DNA of 40,924 nt from Chitinophagaceae bacterium. GTDB lineage: Bacteria > Bacteroidota > Bacteroidia > Chitinophagales > Chitinophagaceae. The stretch's first letter is position 1, and the number at the start of each line of letters is the position of its first letter. The translations under genes and the position numbers were made by a program. Location: positions 1-40,924 of the forward strand of contig JAICZH010000020.1 of NCBI GenBank assembly GCA_025933775.1, written 5' to 3'. This document shows positions 17,416-26,050 of this stretch, piece by piece. Below the pieces are notes generated by a model, which ran no database searches, had not been told where the DNA came from, and saw only the letters and a program-made list of their open reading frames with translations.

Positions 17416-18090
17416 ATGGCGCTCGATTCAAAAGCTTTTAAAACAAGAGCATTAACTTCTATAATTTTTGTAATAATAATGCTTGCAGGTTTATTGTGGA
17501 ATCAATGGAGCTTCATTATACTTTTTACTATAATACATTTTGGCTGCTGGTACGAATTTGTAAAACTGATAAAAAAAATAAATCCCTCTTACAAATTAAT
17601 AAGCCTTTCAGGATTCATTTATATAACTCTTCCAATTGTATTATTAATAACCATCCGGCTTGGTAATAATATTAATATTGATAATAATTTTTTAAAAATA
17701 ATTCCTTGCGGAATTATTTTTTCAATATGGATAAATGATACCATGGCTTATGTTGTAGGTTCTTTAATTGGCAAAACTTCTTTGTCAAAAATTTCTCCCA
17801 AAAAAACGTGGGAAGGTACAATTGGCGGGGCTTTGCTCTGTATTATTGTTATTGCTTTAATTGGATATGCAACGCATTTTTATAATTATACTGATTGGAT
17901 AATTATCGCAATGCTTTGTGCAATATGTGGCAATATTGGCGACTTGCTCGAAAGCAAAATAAAAAGAATGGCAAAAGTAAAAGACAGCGGAACGCTGATG
18001 CCCGGGCATGGTGGTTTTTTAGATCGTTTCGATTCGCTGTTGGTGGCTATTCCATTTGTGTGGTTCTATTATTTTTTTTTTATGAAGTAA
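17416..18090 (+). CDS. cdsA: Phosphatidate cytidylyltransferase
   Basis: 224 residues, shorter than E. coli CdsA (285), as it has fewer N-terminal membrane segments. The C-terminal signature is clear: ISPKKTWEGTIGG (about 126-138), GNIGDLLESKIKR (about 172-184) and the CdsA motif KDSGTLMPGHGGFLDRFDSL (189-208) with Asp190, Asp203 and Asp206. It makes CDP-diacylglycerol from phosphatidate and CTP at the inner membrane, the precursor of phosphatidylethanolamine and other phospholipids. The next gene encodes phosphatidylserine decarboxylase, 59 bp downstream, which acts later in the same pathway. Confidence 0.93.
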   Translation: MALDSKAFKTRALTSIIFVIIMLAGLLWNQWSFIILFTIIHFGCWYEFVKLIKKINPSYKLISLSGFIYITLPIVLLITIRLGNNINIDNNFLKIIPCGIIFSIWINDTMAYVVGSLIGKTSLSKISPKKTWEGTIGGALLCIIVIALIGYATHFYNYTDWIIIAMLCAICGNIGDLLESKIKRMAKVKDSGTLMPGHGGFLDRFDSLLVAIPFVWFYYFFFMK

Positions 18091-18126
18091 AATAAATTAT
18101 TCATTACTTCTCTATCATCTCTGTTT

Positions 18127-18134
18127 TATATTTG
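18127..18134 (+). promoter_or_regulatory. -7 box (TATATTTG) upstream of psd
   Basis: A perfect TAnnTTTG match ending 15 bases before the psd ATG at 18150. No clear TTG stands at the usual -33 distance. It would give psd its own promoter besides read-through from cdsA. Confidence 0.4.
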
Positions 18135-18149
18135 TATTAAACTAATTGG

Positions 18150-18830
18150 ATGAACATTCATAAAGAAGGTTACAAATCTATTGCTTTAGCTGCGCTTATT
18201 TTTGGCGCAGTAAATATTATTTTCTTTTATTTTTTCAGCGCTTCCATGCCGGTTGTTTCGTGGATTGTTTTTGGAGCCACTCTTTTAATATTGCTTTTTG
18301 TCATTTCATTTTTTCGTTCTCCAAAAAGAAATTTTACAGTAGCACATCACCAGGTAATATGCCCTGCCGATGGCAAAGTAGTGGTAATTGAAGAAATAAT
18401 GGAAAAAGAATATTTTCATGATAAGCGCATTCAGGTTTCTATTTTTATGAGCCCTGCTAATGTCCATCTCAACCGAATACCAATGACCGGTGAAGTGCAA
18501 TACAGCCAATATCACAAAGGAAAATATTTGGTGGCATGGCATCCAAAATCATCCACCGAAAATGAACGGCACTGTGTTGTAATTAAAAGCGACAGTGCAG
18601 AAATATTGGTAAAACAAATTGCCGGCGCAGTTGCCAAGCGCATCATAAATTATCTTAAAGTAGGCCAGCTTGTGCAGCAAGGCGCCGAAATGGGATTCAT
18701 AAAATTTGGAAGCAGAGTAGATGTGTTATTACCTGTGGGTACACAACTCAATGTAAAGCTTAATCAAAATGTAAAAGGCGGTGTAACGGTTTTAGCTACT
18801 ATTGATACATTGATTCCGGTAAAAGAATAA
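18150..18830 (+). CDS. psd: Phosphatidylserine decarboxylase
   Basis: 226 residues, the short archaeal/Bacteroidota type of Psd. One or two membrane helices at the N-terminus (about 10-50) precede the catalytic part: CPADGKVVVIEE (71-82), IFMSPANVHLNRIP (98-111), and the autocleavage site MGFIKFGSRVD with Gly187-Ser188, where the Ser becomes the pyruvoyl group. The C-terminal G-GVTVLATI closes the family fold. It makes phosphatidylethanolamine from phosphatidylserine. A 12-bp gap leads to the broken ORF6N gene. Confidence 0.93.
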   Translation: MNIHKEGYKSIALAALIFGAVNIIFFYFFSASMPVVSWIVFGATLLILLFVISFFRSPKRNFTVAHHQVICPADGKVVVIEEIMEKEYFHDKRIQVSIFMSPANVHLNRIPMTGEVQYSQYHKGKYLVAWHPKSSTENERHCVVIKSDSAEILVKQIAGAVAKRIINYLKVGQLVQQGAEMGFIKFGSRVDVLLPVGTQLNVKLNQNVKGGVTVLATIDTLIPVKE

Positions 18831-18842
18831 TAAATAATTTTT

Positions 18843-18917
18843 ATGGCTCATACCAAACAACTGTTACCGGAGGATAAAATCATTAATAAAATTTATTTAA
18901 TTCGCGGCTGCAAATAA
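18843..18917 (+). pseudogene. 5' fragment of the ORF6N gene, cut off by a frameshift
   Basis: ATG at 18843 opens MAHTKQLLPEDKIINKIYLI followed by RGCK and a TAA at 18915-18917. This is the normal beginning of ORF6N proteins, in which the segment continues directly into KVMLDxDLxELYxVET. Here the continuing part is in another frame and starts at the ATG overlapping the stop (TAATG). Restoring one base before that ATG would rejoin the two parts. The fragment is too short for the usual ORF cut-offs. Confidence 0.75.
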
Positions 18918-19381
18918 TGCTGGATGTTGATCTGTCTGAATTATATTTAGTTGAAACCAAACAATTAAAAAGGCAAGTAAGAAGAAATATTGAACGATTC
19001 CCTGAAGATTTTATGTTTGAATTGAATAATGAAGAATTTGAAAACTTGAGGAGCCAAATTGGCACCTCAAGATGGGGAGGCTCCCGATATTTACCAATGG
19101 CTTTTACTGAACAAGGAGTAGCCATGCTTTCGAGTGTATTAAACAGCAAAATGGCAATTGAAGTAAACATCCAAATAATAAGAGTGTTCAGTAAAATGAG
19201 AGAAATGCTTTTTGCTCACAAGGATATTTTATTAAAGCTTGAACAAATTGAAAAAAATATGTTGAAGCAAGACGGGAAGATGAAAAAATATGAAGAGGAT
19301 ATTCAAATAATTTTTAAAGCGCTGAAACAATTATTAAATCCGCCACAACAACCAAGGCAACGAATAGGATTTAAACCATAA
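18917..19381 (+). CDS. ORF6N domain protein, main part of a frameshifted gene
   Basis: 154 residues: MLDVDLSELYLVETKQLKRQ, RRNIERFPEDFMFEL, FENLRSQIGTSRWGG, PMAFTEQGVAMLSSVL and VNIQIIRVFSKMRE are the ORF6N domain consensus; a charged coiled-coil tail (about 97-140) follows. ORF6N domains occur in phage anti-repressors and in chromosomal copies common in Bacteroidota; they are DNA-binding, with the target unknown. The usual first 20 or so residues are encoded just upstream in another frame. The gene may still be expressed by reinitiation at the TAATG overlap, or it may be inactive. It lies behind psd and is probably foreign to the phospholipid operon. Confidence 0.85.
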   Translation: MLDVDLSELYLVETKQLKRQVRRNIERFPEDFMFELNNEEFENLRSQIGTSRWGGSRYLPMAFTEQGVAMLSSVLNSKMAIEVNIQIIRVFSKMREMLFAHKDILLKLEQIEKNMLKQDGKMKKYEEDIQIIFKALKQLLNPPQQPRQRIGFKP

Positions 19382-19431
19382 GAAGTTTATTAAGATTTAA
19401 TTCTTGTAGTTAAATAATAAATGCGCTGAAC

Positions 19432-20016
19432 TTAATGAAATTTTTCCCCTTCGGCCATCATTTCAAGAATTGTTTTCATTCTTTTTTCTCTTGTCTCCGG
19501 TTTTTTTGCAGTTTGCAATCGCCATGCAATTGCATATTTATTTGCCCTGTTTAATGATTCAAAAAATGTTTTGGCTTTTTTATTCTTTGAAAGCTTTTTC
19601 AAAAAGTCATCAGGAATTATCATTTCACTTGCAGCATTATATGCATTTTCCCATCTTCCGTCTGCTTTAGCTTTTTCGACTTCCGCTAAACCGGCGGCCT
19701 TCATTTTTTCAAGTGATATAAGCCGCTCAATATTATTTGTGTTTCTTTTACTCCACCTACTTTTTGGATTGCGCGGAGTAAATTTCTGAACCCATGATAT
19801 GTCGTCATATTTATTCGACTGCCCGTCAATCCAGCCATAGCAAAGAGCTTCATCGAGCGCCTCACTGTGCGTTATGGTTTTTTCACCAGAATCTTTTTTA
19901 AAAAGCCGCAGCCATATTCCTTTAGCAGTGCTATGATTTTTATCAAGCCATTTTTCAAAATCTTTTGGCGTTTTAAATGAGAGTGTTTTCAATTCGCTTT
20001 TTTCAGAAGGCTTCAT
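19432..20016 (-). CDS. YdeI/OmpD-associated family protein
   Basis: 194 residues. The YdeI-like arrangement is seen: an N-terminal part with DFEKWLDKNHSTAKGIWLRLFKK, then THSEALDEALCYGWIDGQ, KFTPRNPKSRWSKRN, and a C-terminal helical part rich in K/E (AEVEKAKADGRWENAY ... AWRLQTAKKPETREKRM). Family members are linked to bacteriocin or antimicrobial-peptide resistance in enteric bacteria, but their biochemical role is unsettled. The gene is convergent with ORF6N; the 50-bp gap has no clear terminator. Confidence 0.85.
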   Translation of the reverse strand: MKPSEKSELKTLSFKTPKDFEKWLDKNHSTAKGIWLRLFKKDSGEKTITHSEALDEALCYGWIDGQSNKYDDISWVQKFTPRNPKSRWSKRNTNNIERLISLEKMKAAGLAEVEKAKADGRWENAYNAASEMIIPDDFLKKLSKNKKAKTFFESLNRANKYAIAWRLQTAKKPETREKRMKTILEMMAEGEKFH

Positions 20017-20245
20017 AGTTTTTTTGCAGTTTATACTTTTTTTTTGTAAATAATAATGAAAGATTCTGAAATTATTATTTTAAAACATGAGGAAGGAATT
20101 TTTATAATTGTTCTCTTAATTCGAGCTATTTCATTCCAAATAAAAAATCCGCAAGTTTCGGCTTTTTCTCGGGCATTTAGTTAATCAACCACTATGTGCG
20201 GTGTTTCACGCACACTTTTCAGCGTATGAAATTTATCAATATTTT
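20017..20245. other. 229-bp gap without a confident gene
   Basis: Between the YdeI-like gene and the YjjG-like gene. It has a short hairpin, TGTGCG (20195-20200) with CGCACA (20209-20214), next to CTTTTC. On the minus strand a 16-codon reading frame (MPEKKPKLADFLFGMK) sits a few bases after another short frame ending ETPHIVVD. These could be remnants of lost genes or chance frames; no family was recognised. Confidence 0.3.
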
Positions 20246-20956
20246 TTATAAAATACTTTCCAATTCTTTTAAATGATAAATGGTATGCGTAGGTTTAATG
20301 GTAGAATTGGCCTTGATGTGATTTACGAAAATGGTGTCCATTCCTGCATTCAGCGCACCTTGTATATCGGCCTGCTGGTTATCGCCAATCATAATGCACT
20401 CTTCAATTTTTCCATTTGTTTTTTTTAATGCATATTCAAAAATTTCTTTCTGAGGCTTCATGGAATTAGAAATTTCTGATGTGATAACGTGGGTAAAATA
20501 TTTTGCAAGCGATGAGTTATTCAGCTTCATCCATTGCGTTTTTTCAAAACCATTTGTAATAAGATGAAGAGAATATTTTTTCTGGGTTAAATAATCCAAT
20601 ATTTCAAATGTATAATCAAACACCCTTTTTTTTGTGGGAAGTATTTCCAAAAATTTTGCGCTCATTTCTTTTGCCAGCTTTTCATCGCCTATTCTAAAAT
20701 CCATTAACGTGCGCCACATTCTTTTCCATTTCAGTTCTTCGCTGGTAATGTATCCCTTTTCAAAACGATCCCATAATATTTCATTATGTTTTAAATAGGT
20801 GCGGTAAAAAATTTCAAAAGGAGAAATAAATTTCGATTCCAGTTCAAAAAAAATATACAGTTCGGCAAGTGATTCTTTTGCATTGGCGTCAAAATCCCAC
20901 AGCGTATGATCAAGGTCAAAAAAAAGATGACGATATTTTGGAGAATCGGGTTTCAT
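20246..20956 (-). CDS. HAD superfamily hydrolase, YjjG type
   Basis: 236 residues from ATG at 20956 (MKPDSPKYRH...); an ATG at 20986 would add ten non-conserved residues. HAD motif I is HLFFDLDHTLWDF (Asp14 and Asp16), motif II is HLITNGFEKTQ, motif III centres on the lysine of SNSMKPQKEIFEYAL, and motif IV is CIMIGDNQQADIQGA. The FDLDHTLWDF start and NGFEKTQWMKL are typical of YjjG, which dephosphorylates non-canonical pyrimidine nucleotides. It diverges from the SDR gene, the two starts being only 54 bases apart, so their promoters overlap. Confidence 0.88.
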   Translation of the reverse strand: MKPDSPKYRHLFFDLDHTLWDFDANAKESLAELYIFFELESKFISPFEIFYRTYLKHNEILWDRFEKGYITSEELKWKRMWRTLMDFRIGDEKLAKEMSAKFLEILPTKKRVFDYTFEILDYLTQKKYSLHLITNGFEKTQWMKLNNSSLAKYFTHVITSEISNSMKPQKEIFEYALKKTNGKIEECIMIGDNQQADIQGALNAGMDTIFVNHIKANSTIKPTHTIYHLKELESIL

Positions 20957-21010
20957 AGATTGTTTAGATTTGTTATGTATCATCACTCAATAATTCAACG
21001 AAATAAAGTT

Positions 21011-21715
21011 ATGAATATTGTAATAACAGGAGCCAGCAAAGGTATAGGAAAAGCTTTGACAAAGAAATTTGCAATCAATGGCAACAAAATTTTTATATGT
21101 GCAAGAAATAAAACTGCACTAAAGAATGCGGCAGATGAAATCAATAAAAAAAATAAAAATATTTTGGTTCAATATTTCGCCGCAGATATAAGTAAAAAAT
21201 CTTCAGCAGAAAAATTTTCTAATTGGATAAAGGATAAAAATATTACGCCGGATATATTAATTAATAATGCAGGAAATTTTCTTCCAGGCAGTATTTTTAA
21301 TGAACCCGAAGGTACACTCGAAAAAATGATCGCCGCAAATTTATACAGCGCTTATTATGTAACCCGCGCATTGCTTCCTGCTATGATGAAAAAAAAATCG
21401 GGGCATATTTTTAATATGTGCTCTGTTGCATCTTTAAAAGCGTACAGCAATGGCGGCTCTTACAGCATCAGCAAACACGCTTTGATGGGCTTTAGTAAAA
21501 ATTTAAGAGAAGAAATGAAGCCATATAAGATTAAAGTAACAACGGTATATCCCGGCGCTGTTTATACTTCATCGTGGGAAAGCAGTGGTGTAGCGGCTTC
21601 CAGAATAATGGAAGTAAATGATATTGTAGAAATTATTTTCGCGGCTTCGTTACTTTCACCTCAGGCTTGTGTAGAAGAAATTATCATAAGGCCGCAGCAA
21701 GGAGACTTGCCTTAG
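21011..21715 (+). CDS. SDR family oxidoreductase
   Basis: 234 residues from ATG at 21011. The frame is open further upstream to 20906, but that part overlaps the divergent gene and the family begins at MNIVITGASKGIG. Classical short-chain dehydrogenase features: the TGASKGIG nucleotide loop (6-13), NNAGNF (85-90), catalytic Ser about 138 in CSVAS, and Tyr151-x-x-x-Lys155 in YSISK. No signal peptide. It is NAD(P)-dependent, but the substrate cannot be given from sequence. Confidence 0.9.
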   Translation: MNIVITGASKGIGKALTKKFAINGNKIFICARNKTALKNAADEINKKNKNILVQYFAADISKKSSAEKFSNWIKDKNITPDILINNAGNFLPGSIFNEPEGTLEKMIAANLYSAYYVTRALLPAMMKKKSGHIFNMCSVASLKAYSNGGSYSISKHALMGFSKNLREEMKPYKIKVTTVYPGAVYTSSWESSGVAASRIMEVNDIVEIIFAASLLSPQACVEEIIIRPQQGDLP

Positions 21716-21779
21716 CTGTATTTAAAATTATTTTAACAACGATAATTTTTTTTAACGTCTCTTCAGTTTTATTAAAGAG

Positions 21780-21787
21780 TAATTTTG
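21780..21787 (+). promoter_or_regulatory. -7 box (TAATTTTG) upstream of batD
   Basis: A perfect TAnnTTTG match 25 bases before the ATG at 21813. No good TTG is present at -33. The run AAAGG at 21806-21810 lies just before the start codon. Confidence 0.4.
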
Positions 21788-21812
21788 TTTTTCTTCATGA
21801 TTGTACAAAGGC

Positions 21813-23738
21813 ATGATTACACATTTACAAAAATTTACTTTTAAGTTTTTATTCTTCTTATTTTTTATTGTTGCATGCAGTTATAATATTTCATTTGCTC
21901 AAATAACTTTTACATCTGTTTGCCCCCAAAAAAAAATTGGTAAAAATGATTACCTGCAAATTCAGTTTAAAGTAGATCATGCATCGCATGTAGAATCCAT
22001 TGATCCTCCTTTATTCAAAAATTTTTCTGTAGTAAGCGGCCCCAACCAGGAAAGCGGAATGACCAGCATTAATGGAAAAGTAGATCAATATGTTTCAATC
22101 GGCTATTTATTAAAACCCAATTCCACCGGCAGCTTCACCATCGGCCCCGCCACTGCAAAGGCCGATGGTAAAGCGTTTCAGACAGACCCGTTAAATATAA
22201 AAGTAGTCAACACTTCATCATCACCTTCATCATCTTCATCTGCACTCAATCCTACAAATCCATTTCCTTCTTTTCCAAATTTAAGCTTTGATTTTCCTTC
22301 TGAACCAACCACTCACCCGTTTGATGATTATATTTTAAAGAAAGGAGAAAATGTAAATGATAAAGTAAAAAAGAATTTATTCATAAAATTAGATGTAAGC
22401 AAAACGAATTGTTATGTAGGCGAACCAATTGTTGCATCTTATAAATTATATACACGGTTACGTTCCGAATCCACCATTACCGATGCGCCATCATTCAATG
22501 GATTTTCGGTGAGCGATCTGGATTTAAACAATAACAATTCTTCAGGGGTTGAAAAATACAATGGCCGCGATTATAATGTATATACTTTGCGTAAAGTAGA
22601 ATTATATCCATTGCAGCCGGGAAATATTACGCTTGATCCTGTTGTGGCTGATAATAAAGTTACTTTTATAAAAGCCGATTACGCAGGCGCTCAGCAAGGC
22701 GATATGTTTTTTGATATGATGCAAAACTTTGCTGATGCTACAACGCCCGCCGATGCTGTGGTTGAAGAGCATGTTACTTTAAAAAGCAAGCCTGTTGTAA
22801 TTACTGTAAAGCCATTACCCGAAGAAAACAAACCTGCAGACTTCAAAGGTTCGGTAGGAAATTTTTCTATTCAATCTTCTTTGCAAAAAAATAATATAAC
22901 AACTGATGATGCGGGTAATTTAAAAATTGTAATTAGCGGTGCCGGAAATATTCAATTAGTAAACGCGCCTAAAATAAACTGGCCGCAGGGCATTGATGGA
23001 TACGATGCAAAAATTACTGATGGTATTGATAAACTTTCGGCGCCAATGAAAGGAAATAAAACTTTCACGTATCCTTTTACGGTTTCAAAACCGGGCGACT
23101 ATACTATTCCGGCTATTGCATTTTCTTACTTCGATCCAGTAGCTGTCGTTTACAAAACAGTATCTACAAACCAGCTTGTGGTGCATGTTACAAAGGGTAA
23201 AGGCATTTCTTCTACTCCTTATTTAAAAAGTAATGGAACGCAAAATTTACAGCAAACCGGTATTATTAATTTAGTTGGATTGTATTTACTTGCTGCAGTT
23301 ATTTTACTCGCAATTATTTTTTTCTGGTTTATGCAAAGAAAAAATGTAAAGAAAAAAAATATTATTGCAACTCCGGTAATTGAAGAAAATAATGCAGAAA
23401 AAAAAGAAGAAGAATCTTTTATTCTGCAAAATCCATTAGAAGATGCGCATGAAAAATTAATGCACGCCAACAGCGCAGCTTTTTATCATACGTTGGATCA
23501 TTCAATAAAAAAATATGTATCTGCAAAATTTAAAATACCTGCAGAAGAGCTTTCACGCAAAAGGATAAATGAACAATTGGATGCATGCAATATAGGATTA
23601 GGAACTTCCATAAGACTAAATAATTTGATGGATAATATTGAATTGAATTTGTATGCGCCACCATCCAACATAAATGAAATGAAAGATGTGTATGAAAAAG
23701 CTAATGAAGTGATTGCTCTTTTGGATAAGCAATGTTAA
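21813..23738 (+). CDS. BatD family protein
   Basis: 641 residues from the ATG at 21813 (MITHLQKFTFK...); a TTG at 21801 would extend it by four. A signal peptide (about 1-30, ends SFAQ) leads to several Ig-like beta modules: QITFTSVCPQKKIGKNDYLQ, GPNQESGMTSINGK, a Ser/Pro-rich linker (about 132-165), then KTNCYVGEPIVASYKLYT. A membrane helix lies at about 490-510 (LVGLYLLAAVILLAIIFFWF), followed by a cytoplasmic helical tail. This is BatD, a component of the aerotolerance bat operon. No moxR, DUF58, batA, batB, batC or batE gene is next to it, which is unusual. It ends convergent on the response regulator with the two stops sharing TTAA at 23735-23738. Confidence 0.87.
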   Translation: MITHLQKFTFKFLFFLFFIVACSYNISFAQITFTSVCPQKKIGKNDYLQIQFKVDHASHVESIDPPLFKNFSVVSGPNQESGMTSINGKVDQYVSIGYLLKPNSTGSFTIGPATAKADGKAFQTDPLNIKVVNTSSSPSSSSSALNPTNPFPSFPNLSFDFPSEPTTHPFDDYILKKGENVNDKVKKNLFIKLDVSKTNCYVGEPIVASYKLYTRLRSESTITDAPSFNGFSVSDLDLNNNNSSGVEKYNGRDYNVYTLRKVELYPLQPGNITLDPVVADNKVTFIKADYAGAQQGDMFFDMMQNFADATTPADAVVEEHVTLKSKPVVITVKPLPEENKPADFKGSVGNFSIQSSLQKNNITTDDAGNLKIVISGAGNIQLVNAPKINWPQGIDGYDAKITDGIDKLSAPMKGNKTFTYPFTVSKPGDYTIPAIAFSYFDPVAVVYKTVSTNQLVVHVTKGKGISSTPYLKSNGTQNLQQTGIINLVGLYLLAAVILLAIIFFWFMQRKNVKKKNIIATPVIEENNAEKKEEESFILQNPLEDAHEKLMHANSAAFYHTLDHSIKKYVSAKFKIPAEELSRKRINEQLDACNIGLGTSIRLNNLMDNIELNLYAPPSNINEMKDVYEKANEVIALLDKQC

Positions 23739-24439
23739 TTATCGGTAAACTTATAACCGATGCCTCGTATTGAATGAAAATATTTCGGATTGCGGCTGTC
23801 TTCTTCAAAATATTTTCTAAAGCTTAAAATAAAATTATCAACCGTTCTTGTAGTAGGATATACATTGTAACCCCATACGGCTTGTAAAATTTTTTCGCGC
23901 GTTACTACTTCGTTTCTGTTTTCAATAAGCAGCTTCAGCAACATGGCTTCTTTTTTAGTGAGGGAAATTGTGTTTCCTGCTTTGGTAGTGCATTCCAGCG
24001 CTTTGAAGTTGATATTGTTTTTGCCGAAATTAAATACAGATGAAACTTTTTCTTTGGAAGAAATGAGCTTGCTTTTTTCAATCAGCTTTTTTACACGCAA
24101 CAATAATTCTTTAAGATCAAATGGTTTGGTAAGATAATCATCAGCGCCTTTTCGCAATCCGATCACCCTGTCTGCACTTCTGTGTTTGGCGCTTAAAATA
24201 AGAATAGGAACTTCCGAATTAAAAAGCCGTATGTTTTCACACACCGTAATTCCGTCAATTTCGGGCAGCATCACATCAAGTATAATTACATCAAAGTATT
24301 CGCTGTGTATAATTCTCAGTGCTTCGGAGCCGTCATAAGCGCTGGTAACCTGATACCCTTCCATTTCAAAATTGAGGCGAAGTGCATCCTGCAGGTTTTC
24401 TTCATCTTCCACTAATAAAATAGAATTTTTCTTTTGCAT
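23735..24439 (-). CDS. OmpR/PhoB-family response regulator
   Basis: 234 residues. A receiver domain (about 6-120) has the acidic pair in VEDEE (Glu11, Asp12), phospho-acceptor Asp55 in ILDVMLPEIDG, and Lys105 in DYLTKPFDLKEL. A winged-helix DNA-binding domain (about 138-232) ends with the Trans_reg_C signature RTVDNFILSFRKYFE and IRGIGYKF. It sits 29 bp behind the histidine kinase gene and is its likely partner. It is RprY-like in layout, but the target genes are not visible here. Confidence 0.93.
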   Translation of the reverse strand: MQKKNSILLVEDEENLQDALRLNFEMEGYQVTSAYDGSEALRIIHSEYFDVIILDVMLPEIDGITVCENIRLFNSEVPILILSAKHRSADRVIGLRKGADDYLTKPFDLKELLLRVKKLIEKSKLISSKEKVSSVFNFGKNNINFKALECTTKAGNTISLTKKEAMLLKLLIENRNEVVTREKILQAVWGYNVYPTTRTVDNFILSFRKYFEEDSRNPKYFHSIRGIGYKFTDN

Positions 24440-24468
24440 AATATAAACTTTAATTACTTAAAATGATT

Positions 24469-25455
24469 TTAAATTTTTAATAAAATCTCAAAAATACTTC
24501 CACGGGAAATGTTATTTTTTATTTTGATAATCCCATGATGAGCCTTTACAATTTTTTTTGTAAGATAAAGGCCAAGCCCCGTTCCCTTTACTTTTCCGTG
24601 ACCACTGCGATAATATTTTTCAAATATTTTTTCTTTCTCTTCGCTTGATATGCCCGGGCCTTCATCAATTACCTGAATATAAATTTCTTTATTGTTTTGA
24701 AAAAGCTTTAGCAAAACTATATCGTCTTTGCCGGAATATTTAATTGCATTATCTAAAAGATTGTTAACTGCAAGCTGCAACAGCAGCCAATCGCCGTTAA
24801 TAAAAATTTTTTCTGTTACTTGAATTTCAATTTTTCTATTTGGAAACCGAACCATAAAATCGTGGGCGCATTCTTTTGCCAGGTCAGAAAAATTAATTGG
24901 CTCCTGCATTATTTTATAACCGCCGGCTTCAATCTGGCTGGTAAGAAGCATATTATTACAAAGCGCATTCAGCCGGTTGGCTTCCTGAATGGTAGAGTGG
25001 ATAAGCTTTTGACGCTGCTCATCATTCAGCAATCTTTTTTGCAAAGTTTCCAGATTAAGCTTGGTAACAGCAATGGGCGTTTTCAATTCGTGCGTGATGG
25101 CCATCATAAAATTTTCCTGTTGCTGCGCTTGCTTAAATTGCCGGTTTATTGCCCTGAAAACAAATATAGCGCCCACGCCTATCAATAATAAAAAAGTAAT
25201 TCCTTCTCCGATGTATTGAAAAGTATTTCTGTTTTTGGCGTCTGTAATTTCATTTTGTTTTTGCTCATGCATGCTATCGTCCACATCTATCATATCGAGC
25301 CGGTACTTACTCAATTGTTCATTTTGATTTTTTAATACAATAAACCAAAACACAAGCGCAGCAAGGATGTAAGAGAGCAACACCCAATATAAAATATAAA
25401 TAGTTTGCGGACGTTTTATTTTAAATCTTCTTTTAAATGCTTCATTGCTCACCAT
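24469..25455 (-). CDS. Two-component sensor histidine kinase
   Basis: 328 residues from ATG at 25455 (MVSNEAFKRRF...); a TTG at 25464 would add three. Two membrane helices (about 18-41 and 83-101) flank a small extracytoplasmic loop. Then the dimerisation domain with His122 in AITHELKTPIAV, and an HATPase with NNLLDNAIKYS (N box), DEGPGIS (G1) and GTGLGLYL (G2). RprX-like. The periplasmic loop is only about 40 residues, so it probably senses the membrane or a partner protein. The partner regulator follows at once. Confidence 0.93.
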   Translation of the reverse strand: MVSNEAFKRRFKIKRPQTIYILYWVLLSYILAALVFWFIVLKNQNEQLSKYRLDMIDVDDSMHEQKQNEITDAKNRNTFQYIGEGITFLLLIGVGAIFVFRAINRQFKQAQQQENFMMAITHELKTPIAVTKLNLETLQKRLLNDEQRQKLIHSTIQEANRLNALCNNMLLTSQIEAGGYKIMQEPINFSDLAKECAHDFMVRFPNRKIEIQVTEKIFINGDWLLLQLAVNNLLDNAIKYSGKDDIVLLKLFQNNKEIYIQVIDEGPGISSEEKEKIFEKYYRSGHGKVKGTGLGLYLTKKIVKAHHGIIKIKNNISRGSIFEILLKI

Positions 25456-25530
25456 GAATTTCAAAAAAAAAATTATTGAAAATTAAATTTTATCACGCAA
25501 TAGAAAGCCCTCGTTCAATATGATTACTTG

Positions 25531-25998
25531 CTATTGATTTACTTTTTCAATTCGTAATCCTACATTAAGAATATGCTTCAATGGATTTTCGCGCATGATT
25601 TGAGAAATTGTAAATGTATAATCTCCGGGCCTTTTAAAAGGAACCGGCCCGGGAGTTATATTTTTTCTTACGGTAAAAATATCATCTGTACCTGCGCCTT
25701 CCCATCCGGTGGCATCGGTGGCAAGTTGCAAATTTATATTTTGAAATTTTATAGAATCGCCGGGAGCTTTGGTGCCAATGCTAAGCCAGATGTTATTATA
25801 ATTATATGCATCGGTATGGCGAAGCACAATATATACATTATATAATGATGTTGTGTCGGTAATGTGAAAAGTAAAGGAAGGTGTGTTATTGTAAAACCAT
25901 TGCTGGGAGCGAATGGTAGCTTGCTTTTCATACAAATCAATTTTTGCACATGAAACCATCAGCAATGAAAGCAATCCTATGATGCTATTTTTTTTCAA
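25531..25998 (-). CDS. gldH: Gliding motility lipoprotein GldH
   Basis: 155 residues from a TTG at 25998 (MKKNSIIGLLSLLMVSCAK), which gives a textbook lipoprotein signal with the lipobox LMVSC. The frame stays open to 26094, overlapping yicC, but that extra part (32 residues) disrupts the signal peptide. The mature part has WFYNNTPSFTFHITDTTSLY, a NVYIVLRHTDAYNYNNIWL strand and the GDYTFTISQIMRENPL end, the GldH signature. GldH is a lipoprotein required for gliding and type IX secretion in Bacteroidota, which matches the T9SS cargo protein at 1467. It is 52 bp after yicC. Confidence 0.85.
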   Translation of the reverse strand: MKKNSIIGLLSLLMVSCAKIDLYEKQATIRSQQWFYNNTPSFTFHITDTTSLYNVYIVLRHTDAYNYNNIWLSIGTKAPGDSIKFQNINLQLATDATGWEGAGTDDIFTVRKNITPGPVPFKRPGDYTFTISQIMRENPLKHILNVGLRIEKVNQ

Positions 25999-26050
25999 GT
26001 ATATTTTTTGTAAAAATAATGGGTTTTGTTTTTGAAGATGAAGATAAAAA

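Noticed and set aside
18883-19170. 95-codon minus-strand frame opposite the ORF6N gene
   Set aside because: The plus strand encodes a clear ORF6N domain; the antisense frame has no recognised features.
20906-21010. 35-residue N-terminal extension of the SDR
   Set aside because: It overlaps the divergent HAD gene and the family starts at MNIVITGASKG (21011).
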